From Sphingobium xenophagum NBRC 107872 (GTDB lineage: Bacteria > Pseudomonadota > Alphaproteobacteria > Sphingomonadales > Sphingomonadaceae), in contig NZ_BARE01000010.1 of the NCBI RefSeq assembly GCF_000367345.1, positions 1 to 64,000 on the forward strand: DNA of 64,000 nt, in the 5' to 3' direction. A program made the translations under genes and the position numbers. Below, piece by piece: positions 1 to 9,009 of the stretch. Position 1 is the first letter of the stretch. Each line of letters opens with the position of its first letter. The notes beneath the pieces are model-generated. The model searched no databases, was not told the DNA's origin, and worked only from the letters and a program-made list of their open reading frames with translations.

Positions 1-13
1 GGCGGAAGCCGGG

Positions 14-69
14 ATCCCGCTTCTTCTGTGGCTCGCGGAGAAAAGCGGGATGCCGGGTCAAGCCCGGCA
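14..69. repeat. REP-like palindromic repeat at window start
   Basis: Two nested hairpins are visible: ATCCCGCTT at 14-22 pairs with AAGCGGGAT at 43-51, and TGCCGGG at 51-57 pairs with CCCGGCA at 63-69 around a TCAAG loop. It is followed by ATGACGAGATGGTGG, which also follows the repeat at 54078-54109, so the two belong to one family. It lies just past the 3' end of mnmA and could also end its transcript. The family is common in alphaproteobacterial intergenic DNA. Confidence 0.75.
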
Positions 70-86
70 TGACGAGATGGTGGAGG

Positions 87-1208
87 TCAGGCCACTTCCG
101 CCATCGCGCTCTGCGTGCTGGCGATCCAGCCGCCGCCCAGCACATGGTCGCCATTATAGAATACTGCCGCCTGTCCCGGCGCGACGCCATATTCGGGGGC
201 GTCGAACAAGAGCTGACCGTCCACCAGACGCGCGGGGGTGGGCTTAGCCATCGACCGCACTTTCGCCGTCAGTGGCCCGGCAAAGTCGCGGCCCAGCCAG
301 TTGATGTCGGTGAGGGTCGCGCCCGATACCGCCAGTGCGGCCTTTGGTCCCACGATCACGCGCTTGCCCGCCGCATCCAGGCGGATGACATAGAGCGGAT
401 CGGGCTGGCCACCAATCTCCAGCCCCTTGCGCTGGCCAACGGTGAAATGGATCATGCCCTTGTGCCGGCCCAGCACCCGGCCATCGACATGGACGATGTC
501 GCCGCCTTTGTCCGCGTCGGGGCGCAGCTTGCGCACGATCTTGGCATAATCGCCGTCGGGGACGAAGCAGATGTCCTGGCTGTCGGGCTTCAAGGCTACG
601 GCCAGCCCCAGTTCGGCGGCGATTTCGCGCACTTGGGGCTTGGGCAGGGCGCCCAAGGGAAAGCGCAGATAATCAAGCTGCGCCTGGGTGGTGGCGAAGA
701 GGAAATAGCTCTGGTCGCGGGCGGGATCGGCGGCGCGGTGTAACTCTGCGCCCTGCGGCCCCTCCACCCGGCGGACATAATGGCCGGTGGCAAGGCAATC
801 TGCCCCAAGGTCGCGCGCGATCTGGAACAGGTCAGTGAATTTCACCCCCATATTGCATTTGACGCAGGGGATGGGGGTACGCCCGGCCATATATTCGTCG
901 GCAAAGTCGGCAATCACGGATTCGCGAAAGCGGCTTTCATAATCGAACACATAATGGGCGATGCCGATGCGGTCCGCCACGGCGCGCGCGTCGCGTATGT
1001 CCTGCCCGGCGCAGCAGCTTCCCGTGCGGCCGACCGCCGCGCCATGATCGTAAAGCTGGAGCGTGACGCCGATCACTTCCGCGCCGGTTTTGGCGGCGAG
1101 CGCGGCGACGACGGAGGAATCGACGCCGCCGGACATGGCCACGACGATGCGCCGCGCGTCAAACGGACCTGTCAACTGGAATTGGGCTAGCTGAAACTCT
1201 GGCTGCAT
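87..1208 (-). CDS. mnmA: tRNA-specific 2-thiouridylase MnmA
   Basis: The protein (373 aa) installs the 2-thio group on U34 of Lys, Glu and Gln tRNAs, using ATP to adenylate the uridine and a persulfide relay for sulfur. The PP-loop SGGVDS is at about residue 26. The two family cysteines are seen in [11 protein letters not shown] and [11 protein letters not shown]. Length matches the family (360-390 aa). An upstream in-frame ATG at 1277 would add 23 poorly conserved residues, so the start at 1208 (MQPEFQL) is preferred. It is transcribed leftwards as a single gene, and a REP-like hairpin lies beyond its stop. Confidence 0.96.
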   Translation of the reverse strand: MQPEFQLAQFQLTGPFDARRIVVAMSGGVDSSVVAALAAKTGAEVIGVTLQLYDHGAAVGRTGSCCAGQDIRDARAVADRIGIAHYVFDYESRFRESVIADFADEYMAGRTPIPCVKCNMGVKFTDLFQIARDLGADCLATGHYVRRVEGPQGAELHRAADPARDQSYFLFATTQAQLDYLRFPLGALPKPQVREIAAELGLAVALKPDSQDICFVPDGDYAKIVRKLRPDADKGGDIVHVDGRVLGRHKGMIHFTVGQRKGLEIGGQPDPLYVIRLDAAGKRVIVGPKAALAVSGATLTDINWLGRDFAGPLTAKVRSMAKPTPARLVDGQLLFDAPEYGVAPGQAAVFYNGDHVLGGGWIASTQSAMAEVA

Positions 1209-1315
1209 GGCTGTGCCTATAGGGATGATGGGCGTCGGGTGCCAGTGTTTCAGCTTTGCGACGAAGCGAGCGCGCATTTACCGACCCTTATCCATTGCCG
1301 CGTAGAAGCAGCGTC

Positions 1316-1612
1316 ATGGATTTGAGTTTTCTTAGGACAGGCGGGCTTACCCCCGCCCATGCCAGACCCCTTGGCCGCGGACGCGTGCCGGTCTGGCCGT
1401 TCCTGCGCGCCGCCTGTGCGGCACAGCAGGCGGCCAGCCCGACGGCGCTGGCGGTTGCGGGCGTCCTGCGGGGGCAGGATGGAACGGAAGACTGGATTCA
1501 GGAACTGGCGGGAATTTTCGCGCCACGTTCCAGCGGCATGATCGAGGCCGTTCGGCTTGCAGGAAGCTTTAATCCGCTGATCGCGAACCGTTTAGCTGTG
1601 GGGAAAGGATGA
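1316..1612 (+). CDS. small hypothetical protein
   Basis: An open frame of 98 residues beginning MDLSFLRTGG lies between mnmA and sciP. It has no motif I recognise: an N-terminal half rich in Ala and Arg, then a more ordinary segment (WIQELAGIFAPRSSGMIEAV). There is no signal peptide and no clear membrane helix. A longer version starting at 1256 would overlap the mnmA coding start region. Only weak purine-rich sequence precedes the ATG. It might be a real lineage-specific gene upstream of sciP, but coding status rests on frame openness and codon usage only. Confidence 0.45.
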   Translation: MDLSFLRTGGLTPAHARPLGRGRVPVWPFLRAACAAQQAASPTALAVAGVLRGQDGTEDWIQELAGIFAPRSSGMIEAVRLAGSFNPLIANRLAVGKG

Positions 1613-1718
1613 TGAAGGTGGCGTTTACCTTGGCGCTTTAGCCGTTCTTCAGGGCTGAACATATATCAAGGTTTCGCTGCTGGATTTGACAACGCCAGCG
1701 CCGCTTTTGAGGGTAGTA

Positions 1719-2018
1719 ATGATTGAAAACCAGAAAATACGACCAGCCCAGGTCGTCGGGCCGCTCGGAGAACCGCTGACGCTGGACAGCCTGCCGCCAC
1801 CGGACACGACCCGATGGGTTGTGCGGCGCAAGGCCGAAGTCGTGTCGGCCGTCAACGGCGGGTTGCTGACCGTGGATGAAGCGTGCGCGCGCTATAATCT
1901 GACGCTGGAAGAATTTGCCGGCTGGCAGCGGGCGGTCGACCGGTCAGGCATGCATGGCCTGCGCGTGACGCGCATCCAATATTATAAATCCCTCTATGAA
2001 CGGCAGCAGAAATATTAA
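1719..2018 (+). CDS. sciP: SciP-type cell-cycle regulator (DUF1153)
   Basis: A 99-residue protein of the DUF1153 family. In Caulobacter the family member SciP binds DNA and represses CtrA-activated genes in G1. The conserved core is plain: LPPPDTTRWVVRRKAEVV followed by GGLLTVDEACARYNLTLEEF and a W-x-R-A-(V/I)-D-R segment, consistent with a helix-turn-helix. The ATG at 1719 has GAGG about 8 bases upstream and gives the standard N-terminus; a TTG at 1686 is unlikely. It is monocistronic, ending at a strong terminator (2051-2086). Whether it controls CtrA targets here is inferred from the family. Confidence 0.9.
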   Translation: MIENQKIRPAQVVGPLGEPLTLDSLPPPDTTRWVVRRKAEVVSAVNGGLLTVDEACARYNLTLEEFAGWQRAVDRSGMHGLRVTRIQYYKSLYERQQKY

Positions 2019-2050
2019 TCTGTCGCCCAGGCATCGCTGATGCAGCATGA

Positions 2051-2086
2051 AAAGGGGCCGCCGGACAGTATCCGGCGGCCCCTTTT
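2051..2086 (+). terminator. Rho-independent terminator after sciP
   Basis: Fifteen-base arms (AAAGGGGCCGCCGGA and its exact complement) around a CAGTA loop end in TTTT. It begins 32 bases after the sciP stop. Confidence 0.9.
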
Positions 2087-2301
2087 GCGTGAGGGCCGGT
2101 CCTGAAACGTGCCCTTGCGCAGCCGCACCGATAGCGGCCGGGTGGCGCTGAAATGGTCGGCGCCGGCAAAACCGCCTGTAACGACGCGGGACGGGGATGG
2201 TTTCCCGCCCGGAATCATTTTTGGCTCATGGAACGCTCCGCCCCGTGCACCGTTAATCCCGCAGCACCCAACCCGCTGGGGGCGTGGTCAAGGAGAGTAA
2301 C

Positions 2302-2559
2302 ATGGGCATCATTATGTGGCTTATCGTCGGAGGCATTATCGGCTGGCTCGCCAGCATGATCATGCGGACCGACGCGCAGCAGGGCATCCTGCTCAATATC
2401 GTCGTCGGCGTCGTCGGTGCGTTCATCGGCGGCATGATTTTCAGCGGCGGTTCGATCAACAATGCCGGCCTGTCGCTTTACAGCTTCCTGGTGTCGCTGG
2501 TCGGCGCAGTCATCCTGCTGGCGATCGTCAATCTGGTCCGTCGCGGGTCGGTGCGCTAA
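2302..2559 (+). CDS. GlsB/YeaQ/YmgE family membrane protein (copy 1)
   Basis: An 85-residue protein with three predicted membrane helices and the family's Gly-rich pattern (GGIIGWLASMIM, NIVVGVVGAFIGG, YSFLVSLVGAVILL). The family is linked to general stress responses, but its molecular role is unknown. The start at 2302 is set by AGGAGAG just upstream. A terminator hairpin follows at 2587-2619. A second, divergent paralogue lies on the other strand at 2633-2881, so the two genes converge on this terminator. Confidence 0.88.
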   Translation: MGIIMWLIVGGIIGWLASMIMRTDAQQGILLNIVVGVVGAFIGGMIFSGGSINNAGLSLYSFLVSLVGAVILLAIVNLVRRGSVR

Positions 2560-2586
2560 CCGCACCCCTGGAAAGACTGACCACCC

Positions 2587-2619
2587 AAAAGACCGTGCCC
2601 CAACCGGGCGCGGTCTTTT
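2587..2619. terminator. bidirectional terminator between the two GlsB-type genes
   Basis: AAAAGACCGTGCCC pairs with GGGCGCGGTCTTTT, with one interior mismatch. A-tract and T-tract on opposite sides allow function on both strands, fitting its position between convergent genes. Confidence 0.85.
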
Positions 2620-2632
2620 CATTATGTCCCGC

Positions 2633-2881
2633 CTATCGTCGCGCGGCGAACCAGCGATAGAGCGCCAGCACCGCGACCGATCCCAATATGGCGGCGATGA
2701 AACCCGCCCGCTCACCCGGCGCGTAGAAGCCCGCGAGTCGGCCGACGAAGCCCGCCAGCAGGGCACCGGCGATCCCCAGCAGGATCGTGACGATACAGCC
2801 GCCAGGATCGCGCCCCGGCATGATCAGCTTTGCGATTGCCCCCGCCAGCAGGCCGATGATGATCCAACCCAGCAAGTCCAT
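2633..2881 (-). CDS. GlsB/YeaQ/YmgE family membrane protein (copy 2)
   Basis: An 82-residue membrane protein beginning MDLLGWIIIGLLAGAIAKLI, with the PGRDPGG loop typical of the YeaQ/GlsB family, then helices VTILLGIAGALLAGFVG and AGFIAAILGSVAVLALY. The start at 2881 is chosen because GGAGG lies 7-10 bases upstream and the longer frame to 3028 adds a non-membrane, poorly conserved extension. It retains the PGxDPGG motif that copy 1 lacks, so the two are diverged paralogues. Function is known only as stress-associated. Confidence 0.88.
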   Translation of the reverse strand: MDLLGWIIIGLLAGAIAKLIMPGRDPGGCIVTILLGIAGALLAGFVGRLAGFYAPGERAGFIAAILGSVAVLALYRWFAARR

Positions 2882-3076
2882 GGCCCGCTCCTCCCTGTTG
2901 ATCTTCGCGCCCACGCGCATAGCGCCATAATCGGGTGCTTTTGGCAAATGAATCCGCTGACGGGCGGAAATTGCAAATGATTGCGCTAACAATTCCACCT
3001 GCCCTTTCCACCGTTCCGGTTTATACAATCGCGCAATATCGCTTTGCCCTCCCCCTTTGACCCATGATATTGGGGG

Positions 3077-3103
3077 TTGAGGCCGGTGCTATATTGATAT
3101 AAT
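3077..3103 (+). promoter_or_regulatory. candidate promoter of the RND efflux operon
   Basis: A perfect -10 hexamer TATAAT (3098-3103) is preceded by TTGAGG (3077-3082) at a short 15-base spacing; TTGACC at 3057-3062 is an alternative -35. The local sequence is AT-rich against a high-GC background and lies 41 bases before the membrane fusion protein start. No divergent regulator gene is adjacent. Confidence 0.45.
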
Positions 3104-3143
3104 ACAGTTGCTGGATGGCGAAGCGCCGGAGAGACAGAATCGC

Positions 3144-4313
3144 ATGAATTACGAAACCCAGGTCACGGCCGACTCAGCGGTCGTCATCGACGATGAGGAT
3201 GCGCGTGCGCGCAAGCGGCGGCTGTTGCTGGTCGCGGCGGTGGTCATCGTGGCGCTGGTCGGCGGTGCGGTATGGATTTCGACCAGGGGTGGCGGCGCCG
3301 CTGCGCCTGCGGTCACGGCACAGGTGCCCGTCGTCACCGTCAACAGCCCCGGCCAGTCGACCGTCGCGCGCACGGTGACCGCCACCGGATCGCTGGCCGC
3401 GCGGATCGACATGCCGGTCGGCGTCGTGGGTGAAGGCGGCATGGTCACCCGCGTATTGGTGCAGCCGGGCGACTGGGTTCGCGCCGGGCAGGTGCTGGCC
3501 GTGATCGAACGGTCGGTGCAGGCGCAGCAGGTCAATTCGCTCGCCGCGCAGGTCGATGTGGCCCGTGCCGACGCCAAGCTGGCGCAGGCGCAGCTGGATC
3601 GCGCCAAGGCGCTGGTCGGGCGCGGTTTCATCAGTGCAGCGGACATCGACCAGCGCACCGCGACGCGCGACGCGGCCGTGGCCCGCGTCAATGTCGCCGT
3701 CGCCCAGCTGGCCGAACAGCGCGCCCGCACCGGGCGGCTGGATATTCGCGCGCCCGCCAACGGCCTGGTGCTGACCCGCGCGGTCGAGCCGGGGCAGATT
3801 GTGGGCTCTGGCAGCGGCGTGCTGTTCCGCATGGCCAAGGATGGCGAGATGGAATTGCTGGCGCAGGTGGCCGAGGGCGACCTGGCGACGCTGCGTGCGG
3901 GCAACAGCGCCATTGTGACCCCCGTGGGTAGCAAGGACCAGTTTGCCGGACGGGTATGGCAGGTGTCGCCTGTGGTCGATCCGCAGACGCGGCAGGGCAT
4001 CGCCCGCATCGCGCTCCCCTATCAGCCTGCGATCCGGCCGGGCGGCTTTGCGTCCGTCACGATCACCAGCGGATCGGGCAACGCGCCCTTGCTGCCGGAA
4101 TCGGCGGTGCAGAGTGATCCCAAGGGCAATTATGTCTATGTCGTCAATGCCAAGAATGAAGTCGAACGGCGCAACGTGACCGTGGGTCAGGTGTCGGAGG
4201 CCGGCGTTGCCGTGACGAGCGGCATCACGGGCAATGAAAAGATCGTGACGTCGGCCGGCGCCTTCCTGACGCCGGGACAGAAGGTTAAACCGGAGCGCCT
4301 GAAGGCTTCGTAA
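3144..4313 (+). CDS. RND efflux periplasmic adaptor (membrane fusion protein)
   Basis: A 389-residue adaptor that bridges the inner-membrane RND pump to an outer-membrane channel. A cytoplasmic tail (DDEDARARKRR) precedes one membrane helix at about residues 27-46. A lipoyl/barrel half follows (VTRVLVQPGDWVRAGQVLAVIE), then a helical hairpin rich in Ala and Gln (100-180), the second lipoyl half (LDIRAPANGLVLTRAVEPGQ), and a beta-barrel and membrane-proximal domain. There is no lipobox, so the N-terminal helix is the anchor. GGAGAG lies 8 bases before the ATG at 3144. The pump gene follows after 81 bases. No outer-membrane factor or regulator gene is adjacent. Confidence 0.93.
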   Translation: MNYETQVTADSAVVIDDEDARARKRRLLLVAAVVIVALVGGAVWISTRGGGAAAPAVTAQVPVVTVNSPGQSTVARTVTATGSLAARIDMPVGVVGEGGMVTRVLVQPGDWVRAGQVLAVIERSVQAQQVNSLAAQVDVARADAKLAQAQLDRAKALVGRGFISAADIDQRTATRDAAVARVNVAVAQLAEQRARTGRLDIRAPANGLVLTRAVEPGQIVGSGSGVLFRMAKDGEMELLAQVAEGDLATLRAGNSAIVTPVGSKDQFAGRVWQVSPVVDPQTRQGIARIALPYQPAIRPGGFASVTITSGSGNAPLLPESAVQSDPKGNYVYVVNAKNEVERRNVTVGQVSEAGVAVTSGITGNEKIVTSAGAFLTPGQKVKPERLKAS

Positions 4314-4394
4314 GAATATTCGGCGGCCCGCATCGGGGCGGCTGTGCGACGGAATGAACGGACGGATTGCGTCCGGCGAAGGAAGCTGTAGCCC

Positions 4395-7300
4395 ATGAAT
4401 TTTCGCAATATATCGGCTTGGGCCATTCGCAATCCGGTGACGCCGCTCGTCATGTTCGCGGCGCTGTTGCTGGCTGGTCTGGTCAGCTTCAGCCGGATGG
4501 ACATCAACAATAATCCCGATGTCAGCTTCCCGATGGTCAGTGTGGTCGTCAGCCAGCCCGGCGCGGCCCCGACCGAGCTGGAAACCCAGGTGACCCAGCG
4601 GGTCGAAGCGGCGGTGCGCGGCATCAGCGGGGTCGATGAAATCACGTCCTTCGTGTCCGAAGGCCGATCGCTCAGCAACATCCAGTTCGCGATCGGCACG
4701 CCTGTCGACCGGGCGGTCAACGACGTCAAGAACGCTGTCGATCAGATCCGCAGCGACTTGCCCGACGGCATATTGGAACCGCAGGTTACCCGCGTCGACA
4801 TCGACGGCGGGCCGATCGCCTATTTCAGCGCCGAAGCGACCGACATGACGCTGGAGGAACTGTCCTGGTATGTCGACAATACGGTCGCAAAACGGTTGCG
4901 GTCGGTCAGCGGCATGGCGGCGGTCAACCGCGGCGGCGGGGTGAGCCGCGAAATCCGGGTCATTCTGGACCCGGCCAAATTGCAGGCGTTCGGCATCACC
5001 GCGGCGCAGGTGAACCAGCAGCTTAATCAGGTCAATCTGAACGCAGCGGGCGGGCGCACCGAAATCGCAGGCGCCGAACAGTCGATCCGCGTGCTGGGCA
5101 ACGCCGCCAATGCGCGCGACCTGGGCGCGACGCAGATCGCCATCAGCGGCGGACGCACGGTCAAGCTGGCCGACATAGCCGATGTGCGCGACATGTATGC
5201 CGAACAGCGCAGCCTGTCGCTGATGAACGGGCGCCAGGTCACCAGCTTCAGCCTGGAAAAGGCCAAGGGATCGTCCGACGTCACTGTCTATGACGATGCG
5301 ATGAAGGAGCTGGAAAAGCTGAAAAAGGAAAACCCCAAGGTTACCTACAAGCAGCTTTATACCAGCGTCGATTATACCAGAGAGCAATATCATAGCGCGA
5401 TGGCCGCGATGATCGAGGGCGCGGTGCTGGCCGTTGTCGTCGTGTTCCTGTTCCTGCGCGATTGGCGCGCAACGATGATTTCGGCCCTGGCCATCCCGTT
5501 GTCCGCCATCCCGACCTTCTGGTTCATGGACATGATGGGCTTTACGCTGAACGGCATTTCCTTGCTGGCGCTCAGCCTGGTGGCCGGTGTGCTGGTCGAC
5601 GATGCGATCGTGGAGATCGAGAATATCGTGCGGCATATGCGGATGGGCAAAAGCGCCTATCAGGCGTCCATCGATGCGGCTGACGAGATCGGCCTTGCCG
5701 TGTTGGCGACGACGATGGCGATCGTCGCGGTGTTCCTGCCCGTCGCCCTGATGCCGGGGATTTCCGGGCAGTTCTTCATCCAGTTCGGCATGACCGTGGT
5801 CGTATCGGTTCTCATGAGCCTGGCGGTCGCGCGCCTGATCACGCCGATGATCGCCGCCTATTTCCTCAAGGCCCATGGCGCGGAAAGCCATGGCGAGGGG
5901 TGGTTGATGGATCGCTATATGGCGGTGCTGCGCTGGTCGCTCGACGATCGCCGCGCCATCGCCCATCGGGCGCGCGGCGGCTGGCGTCGTTTCACCAGTG
6001 TTTTTCTGGATCACCGGATGTGGACGGTCGGCTTCGGCTTCCTGGCGTTCATCGCCACGATCGCCGCCTTCGCCACGCTGCCGATGACGTTCCAGCCGGT
6101 CATCAACACCGATTTCAGCCAGGTGAAGATCGAAACCGTGCCGGGCAGCACATTGGCGCAGACCACCGCCATCACGCGCAAGGTGGCCGATATGCTGGCC
6201 GCCGACAGCGATGTGGTGGAAGCTGCCTTTGCCGATATTGAAACCACCAGTGCCGACATATTCCTGACGCTGAAAAAGGATCGCCCCATCTCTTCGGTGG
6301 AGTGGGAACGCAAGGTTGCGCCCAAATTCCAGACGATTGCGGATGCGCGGGTGAATTTCCAGTCGCAGTCGGGCGGCGGCTTTGGTCGCGACATCATCCT
6401 GATGTTCGGCTCTGACGATCCGGTCAAGCTGGAGTCGGTGGCCAATCAACTGGTCGCGGAAATGTCCAAGATCCGCGAACTGCGCGCGCCGCGCGTGCAG
6501 GGCGACATGCAGCGCCCCGAAATCATCATCAAGCCGCGGCTGGACCTGGCCGCCAGCATGGGGGTGACCACTGCGGCGCTGAGCCAGACGATCCGTATCG
6601 CCACGATCGGCGAGATTGACCAGAACAGCGCGAAATTCTCTCTGTCGGACCGCCAGATTCCAATCCGCGTGTCGATCGCCGAGGATAGCCGCAAGGATTT
6701 CAGCACGATCGAAAATATGCCCGTACCCACCATCAATGGCGGATCGGTGCCGTTGAAGGTGGTCGCCGACATCAGCTTTGGCGCGGGACCGACGCAGATC
6801 CGTCGTTATAACCAGATCAGGCGCATCGTCGTGGGCGCCGATCTGGCGCCGGGCATCGTGACCAGCGAAGGCATGGCCAAGCTCAACGCTTTGCCGCTGA
6901 TGAAGGCGATCAACGAAGGCCGCGTGCCGGGCGTGCAGAAGATCAATGCGGGTGACGCCAAGTGGCAGCTGGAAATGCTCCAGAATTTCGCCATCGCCGT
7001 GGTGTCGGGCATATTGCTGGTGCTGGCGGTGTTGGTGCTGCTCTACAAGCGGATCATGCCGCCCTTCGTCAATCTGGGGTCGCTGCTGCTTGCGCCCCTT
7101 GGCGGCGCGCTGGCGCTGCATGTCGCGGGGCAACCACTGTCGATGCCGGTGTTCATCGGCCTGCTGATGCTGCTGGGGATCGTGGCCAAAAACTCCATTC
7201 TCGTCATCGACTTCGCGCTGGAGGAGATGGAAAAGGGCGTGCCCAAGTTCGAGGCGATCATGGATGCAGGTCATAAGCGCGCCCAGCCGATCGTTATGAC

Positions 7301-7559
7301 CACGGTGGCGATGGTCGCGGGCATGGTGCCCACGGCCCTGTCGCTGTCGGGCGACGGCGCCTGGCGCGCGCCGATGGGCATTACCGTGATCGGCGGGCTG
7401 ATCCTGTCCACCGTGCTGACGCTGGTGATCGTCCCTGCGACCTTCAGCCTGGCGATCGCGATCGAAAGCTGGGTCGGGCCGCGCCTGGGTCGGGGGCTGC
7501 TGACCTACAAGCCGGGCGACGACAAGGAGACGCCGGGGCACGTGCAACCGGCGGAATGA
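4395..7559 (+). CDS. RND efflux pump permease (AcrB/MexF-like)
   Basis: A 1054-residue proton-driven RND transporter, the normal family length. It starts MNFRNISAWAIRNPVTPLVM (first helix), then a large periplasmic porter region, the helix 2-6 block (from AVLAVVVVFLFLRDW), a second periplasmic loop and the helix 8-12 block. The proton-relay pair Asp402-Asp403 is seen in GVLVDDAIVEIENI, and the conserved Lys of helix 10 in VAKNSILVIDF. It forms a two-gene operon with the upstream adaptor. Substrates cannot be told from sequence; the outer-membrane partner must be encoded elsewhere. Confidence 0.95.
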   Translation: MNFRNISAWAIRNPVTPLVMFAALLLAGLVSFSRMDINNNPDVSFPMVSVVVSQPGAAPTELETQVTQRVEAAVRGISGVDEITSFVSEGRSLSNIQFAIGTPVDRAVNDVKNAVDQIRSDLPDGILEPQVTRVDIDGGPIAYFSAEATDMTLEELSWYVDNTVAKRLRSVSGMAAVNRGGGVSREIRVILDPAKLQAFGITAAQVNQQLNQVNLNAAGGRTEIAGAEQSIRVLGNAANARDLGATQIAISGGRTVKLADIADVRDMYAEQRSLSLMNGRQVTSFSLEKAKGSSDVTVYDDAMKELEKLKKENPKVTYKQLYTSVDYTREQYHSAMAAMIEGAVLAVVVVFLFLRDWRATMISALAIPLSAIPTFWFMDMMGFTLNGISLLALSLVAGVLVDDAIVEIENIVRHMRMGKSAYQASIDAADEIGLAVLATTMAIVAVFLPVALMPGISGQFFIQFGMTVVVSVLMSLAVARLITPMIAAYFLKAHGAESHGEGWLMDRYMAVLRWSLDDRRAIAHRARGGWRRFTSVFLDHRMWTVGFGFLAFIATIAAFATLPMTFQPVINTDFSQVKIETVPGSTLAQTTAITRKVADMLAADSDVVEAAFADIETTSADIFLTLKKDRPISSVEWERKVAPKFQTIADARVNFQSQSGGGFGRDIILMFGSDDPVKLESVANQLVAEMSKIRELRAPRVQGDMQRPEIIIKPRLDLAASMGVTTAALSQTIRIATIGEIDQNSAKFSLSDRQIPIRVSIAEDSRKDFSTIENMPVPTINGGSVPLKVVADISFGAGPTQIRRYNQIRRIVVGADLAPGIVTSEGMAKLNALPLMKAINEGRVPGVQKINAGDAKWQLEMLQNFAIAVVSGILLVLAVLVLLYKRIMPPFVNLGSLLLAPLGGALALHVAGQPLSMPVFIGLLMLLGIVAKNSILVIDFALEEMEKGVPKFEAIMDAGHKRAQPIVMTTVAMVAGMVPTALSLSGDGAWRAPMGITVIGGLILSTVLTLVIVPATFSLAIAIESWVGPRLGRGLLTYKPGDDKETPGHVQPAE

Positions 7560-7627
7560 CGCGCGCGGTGCCCTTCCCAAAAGAACGCTTTGCCTGAACG
7601 AAACGGCGGCGTAACCGTTGGGGAGCC

Positions 7628-8893
7628 ATGAAGCTGCTCCGCGTCCCCAGGTCCATCGGCGAAAGCCAGCCCAATCCCGCGCGACGGATGCGGCTGCTGG
7701 CGACGGGCATGTTGCTGGCGATGGCGGCGTTGTTCATCGCCGCGCGCAGCACTGTGCATCTGCACCCGGCCATCGGCTTCGTGCAGGCCTTTGCCGAAGC
7801 GGCGATGGTCGGTGGCCTGGCCGACTGGTTCGCGGTCACGGCCCTGTTCCGCCATCCGCTGGGCCTGCCCATTCCGCATACCGCGATCATTCCGCGCAAC
7901 AAGGACCGGATCGGCGATACGCTGGCCCTGTTCCTGCGCGACAATTTCCTGACGCCTGCCGTGGTCGCCCGGCGCATGCGCGGCATGGATGTGGCAGCAG
8001 CGGCGGGGCGCTTCCTGGCCAGCCCGTCGGCGGGCGACGGGCGGCTGCGCGAGGGTGCATCGCGCCTGATCGCCGACATGCTGGAGGCGCTGGACCAGGA
8101 ACGGCTGGGCGGCATGGTCAAAGGCGCGATCGGCCAGCGGCTGCGCGGCATCAATGTCGGCCCGCTGGTGGGGCAGGCGATCGAGGCGGCGATGCGCGAC
8201 GGTCGCCATGCGCCGGTGATGGACGGTATCATCCATTGGGCCGATCGCACGCTGGAAGCGAACGACCATCTGATCCGCCAGATGGTGCATGACAAGGCGG
8301 GCAAGCTGTTGCGATGGACGGGGCTGGACGAAAATCTGGCCAATGCGATCATCGACGGGCTGCGCAAGATGCTGGCGGAAATGGCCGCCGATCCGGGGCA
8401 CAGCCTGCGCTTGAAGGCCGAAGAGGGGATGGCGAAACTCGCTTTCGACATCCAGTTCGACATCGAGATGCAGGCGAAGGCGGCGCAGATCCGCGACGAG
8501 ATTCTCGACAATCCGGCGATGCAGCGCTGGATCGACGGATTGTGGGAACAGGCGCGCGGCGGCCTGCTGCGTGCGGTGCGCGATCCGGGCAAGGCGATGG
8601 CCGGGCGGCTGGGCGAGGCGCTGCGCCAATTGGGTGGTACGTTGCAGGAGGATGCGCGGCTGCGCCATGTCATCAACCGCTTTGTCCGGCGCGCGGCGGT
8701 GGGGGCGACCGCGACCTATGGCGACGCCATCGTCCGGCTGGTGAGCGACACGGTGCGTGGCTGGGACGCGGGCACCATCACCAACCGGCTGGAGGGCGCG
8801 GTGGGCCGCGACCTGCAATATATCCGCATCAACGGCACGCTGGTCGGCGGGCTGGTGGGTCTGGTTATCCACACTGTCGACACGCTGTTCTGA
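7628..8893 (+). CDS. DUF445 family inner-membrane protein
   Basis: A 421-residue protein related to E. coli YjiN. An N-terminal helix (LLATGMLLAMAALFIAARS) is followed by the family signature FAEAAMVGGLADWFAVTALF and FRHPLGLPIPHTAIIPRNKDRIG. A long helical soluble region follows, and a C-terminal helix (LVGGLVGLVIHTVDTLF) ends the chain, so both ends are membrane-anchored. The start is the first ATG, 68 bases after the RND pump stop; co-transcription is possible but not shown. Molecular function is unknown. Confidence 0.88.
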   Translation: MKLLRVPRSIGESQPNPARRMRLLATGMLLAMAALFIAARSTVHLHPAIGFVQAFAEAAMVGGLADWFAVTALFRHPLGLPIPHTAIIPRNKDRIGDTLALFLRDNFLTPAVVARRMRGMDVAAAAGRFLASPSAGDGRLREGASRLIADMLEALDQERLGGMVKGAIGQRLRGINVGPLVGQAIEAAMRDGRHAPVMDGIIHWADRTLEANDHLIRQMVHDKAGKLLRWTGLDENLANAIIDGLRKMLAEMAADPGHSLRLKAEEGMAKLAFDIQFDIEMQAKAAQIRDEILDNPAMQRWIDGLWEQARGGLLRAVRDPGKAMAGRLGEALRQLGGTLQEDARLRHVINRFVRRAAVGATATYGDAIVRLVSDTVRGWDAGTITNRLEGAVGRDLQYIRINGTLVGGLVGLVIHTVDTLF

Positions 8894-8926
8894 ACGCGCT
8901 GATCCGGCCCCCATGTATCGCTAAAA

Positions 8927-8957
8927 ATCATGTTGCATCATATCATTGGAACATGAT
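8927..8957. promoter_or_regulatory. inverted repeat in the tonB upstream region
   Basis: ATCATGTT (8927-8934) and AACATGAT (8950-8957) form perfect 8-base arms around a 15-base AT-rich spacer, and a nested pair (TTGCATCAT/ATGATGTAA) has one mismatch. It is the only AT-rich island in this interval and lies about 50 bases before the TonB start, so an operator for a metal- or iron-responsive repressor is plausible. No known consensus is matched well enough to name it. Confidence 0.4.
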
Positions 8958-9009
8958 GTAATATGTCACGCACCGTTCAAAAGCGGACGGGCGGGAGAGG
9001 AGTCGGGCA

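Noticed and set aside
2302-2660. Alternate-frame proteins rich in Arg/His over the first GlsB-type gene
   Set aside because: They lack membrane helices or known motifs, and the GlsB frame has a ribosome-binding site and a terminator.
3174-7580. A 1468-codon open frame antisense to the RND operon
   Set aside because: It is a composition shadow: low-complexity Arg/His/Asp-rich translation, no domain, and the plus strand carries two clear RND genes. GC-rich third positions suppress stops on the opposite strand.
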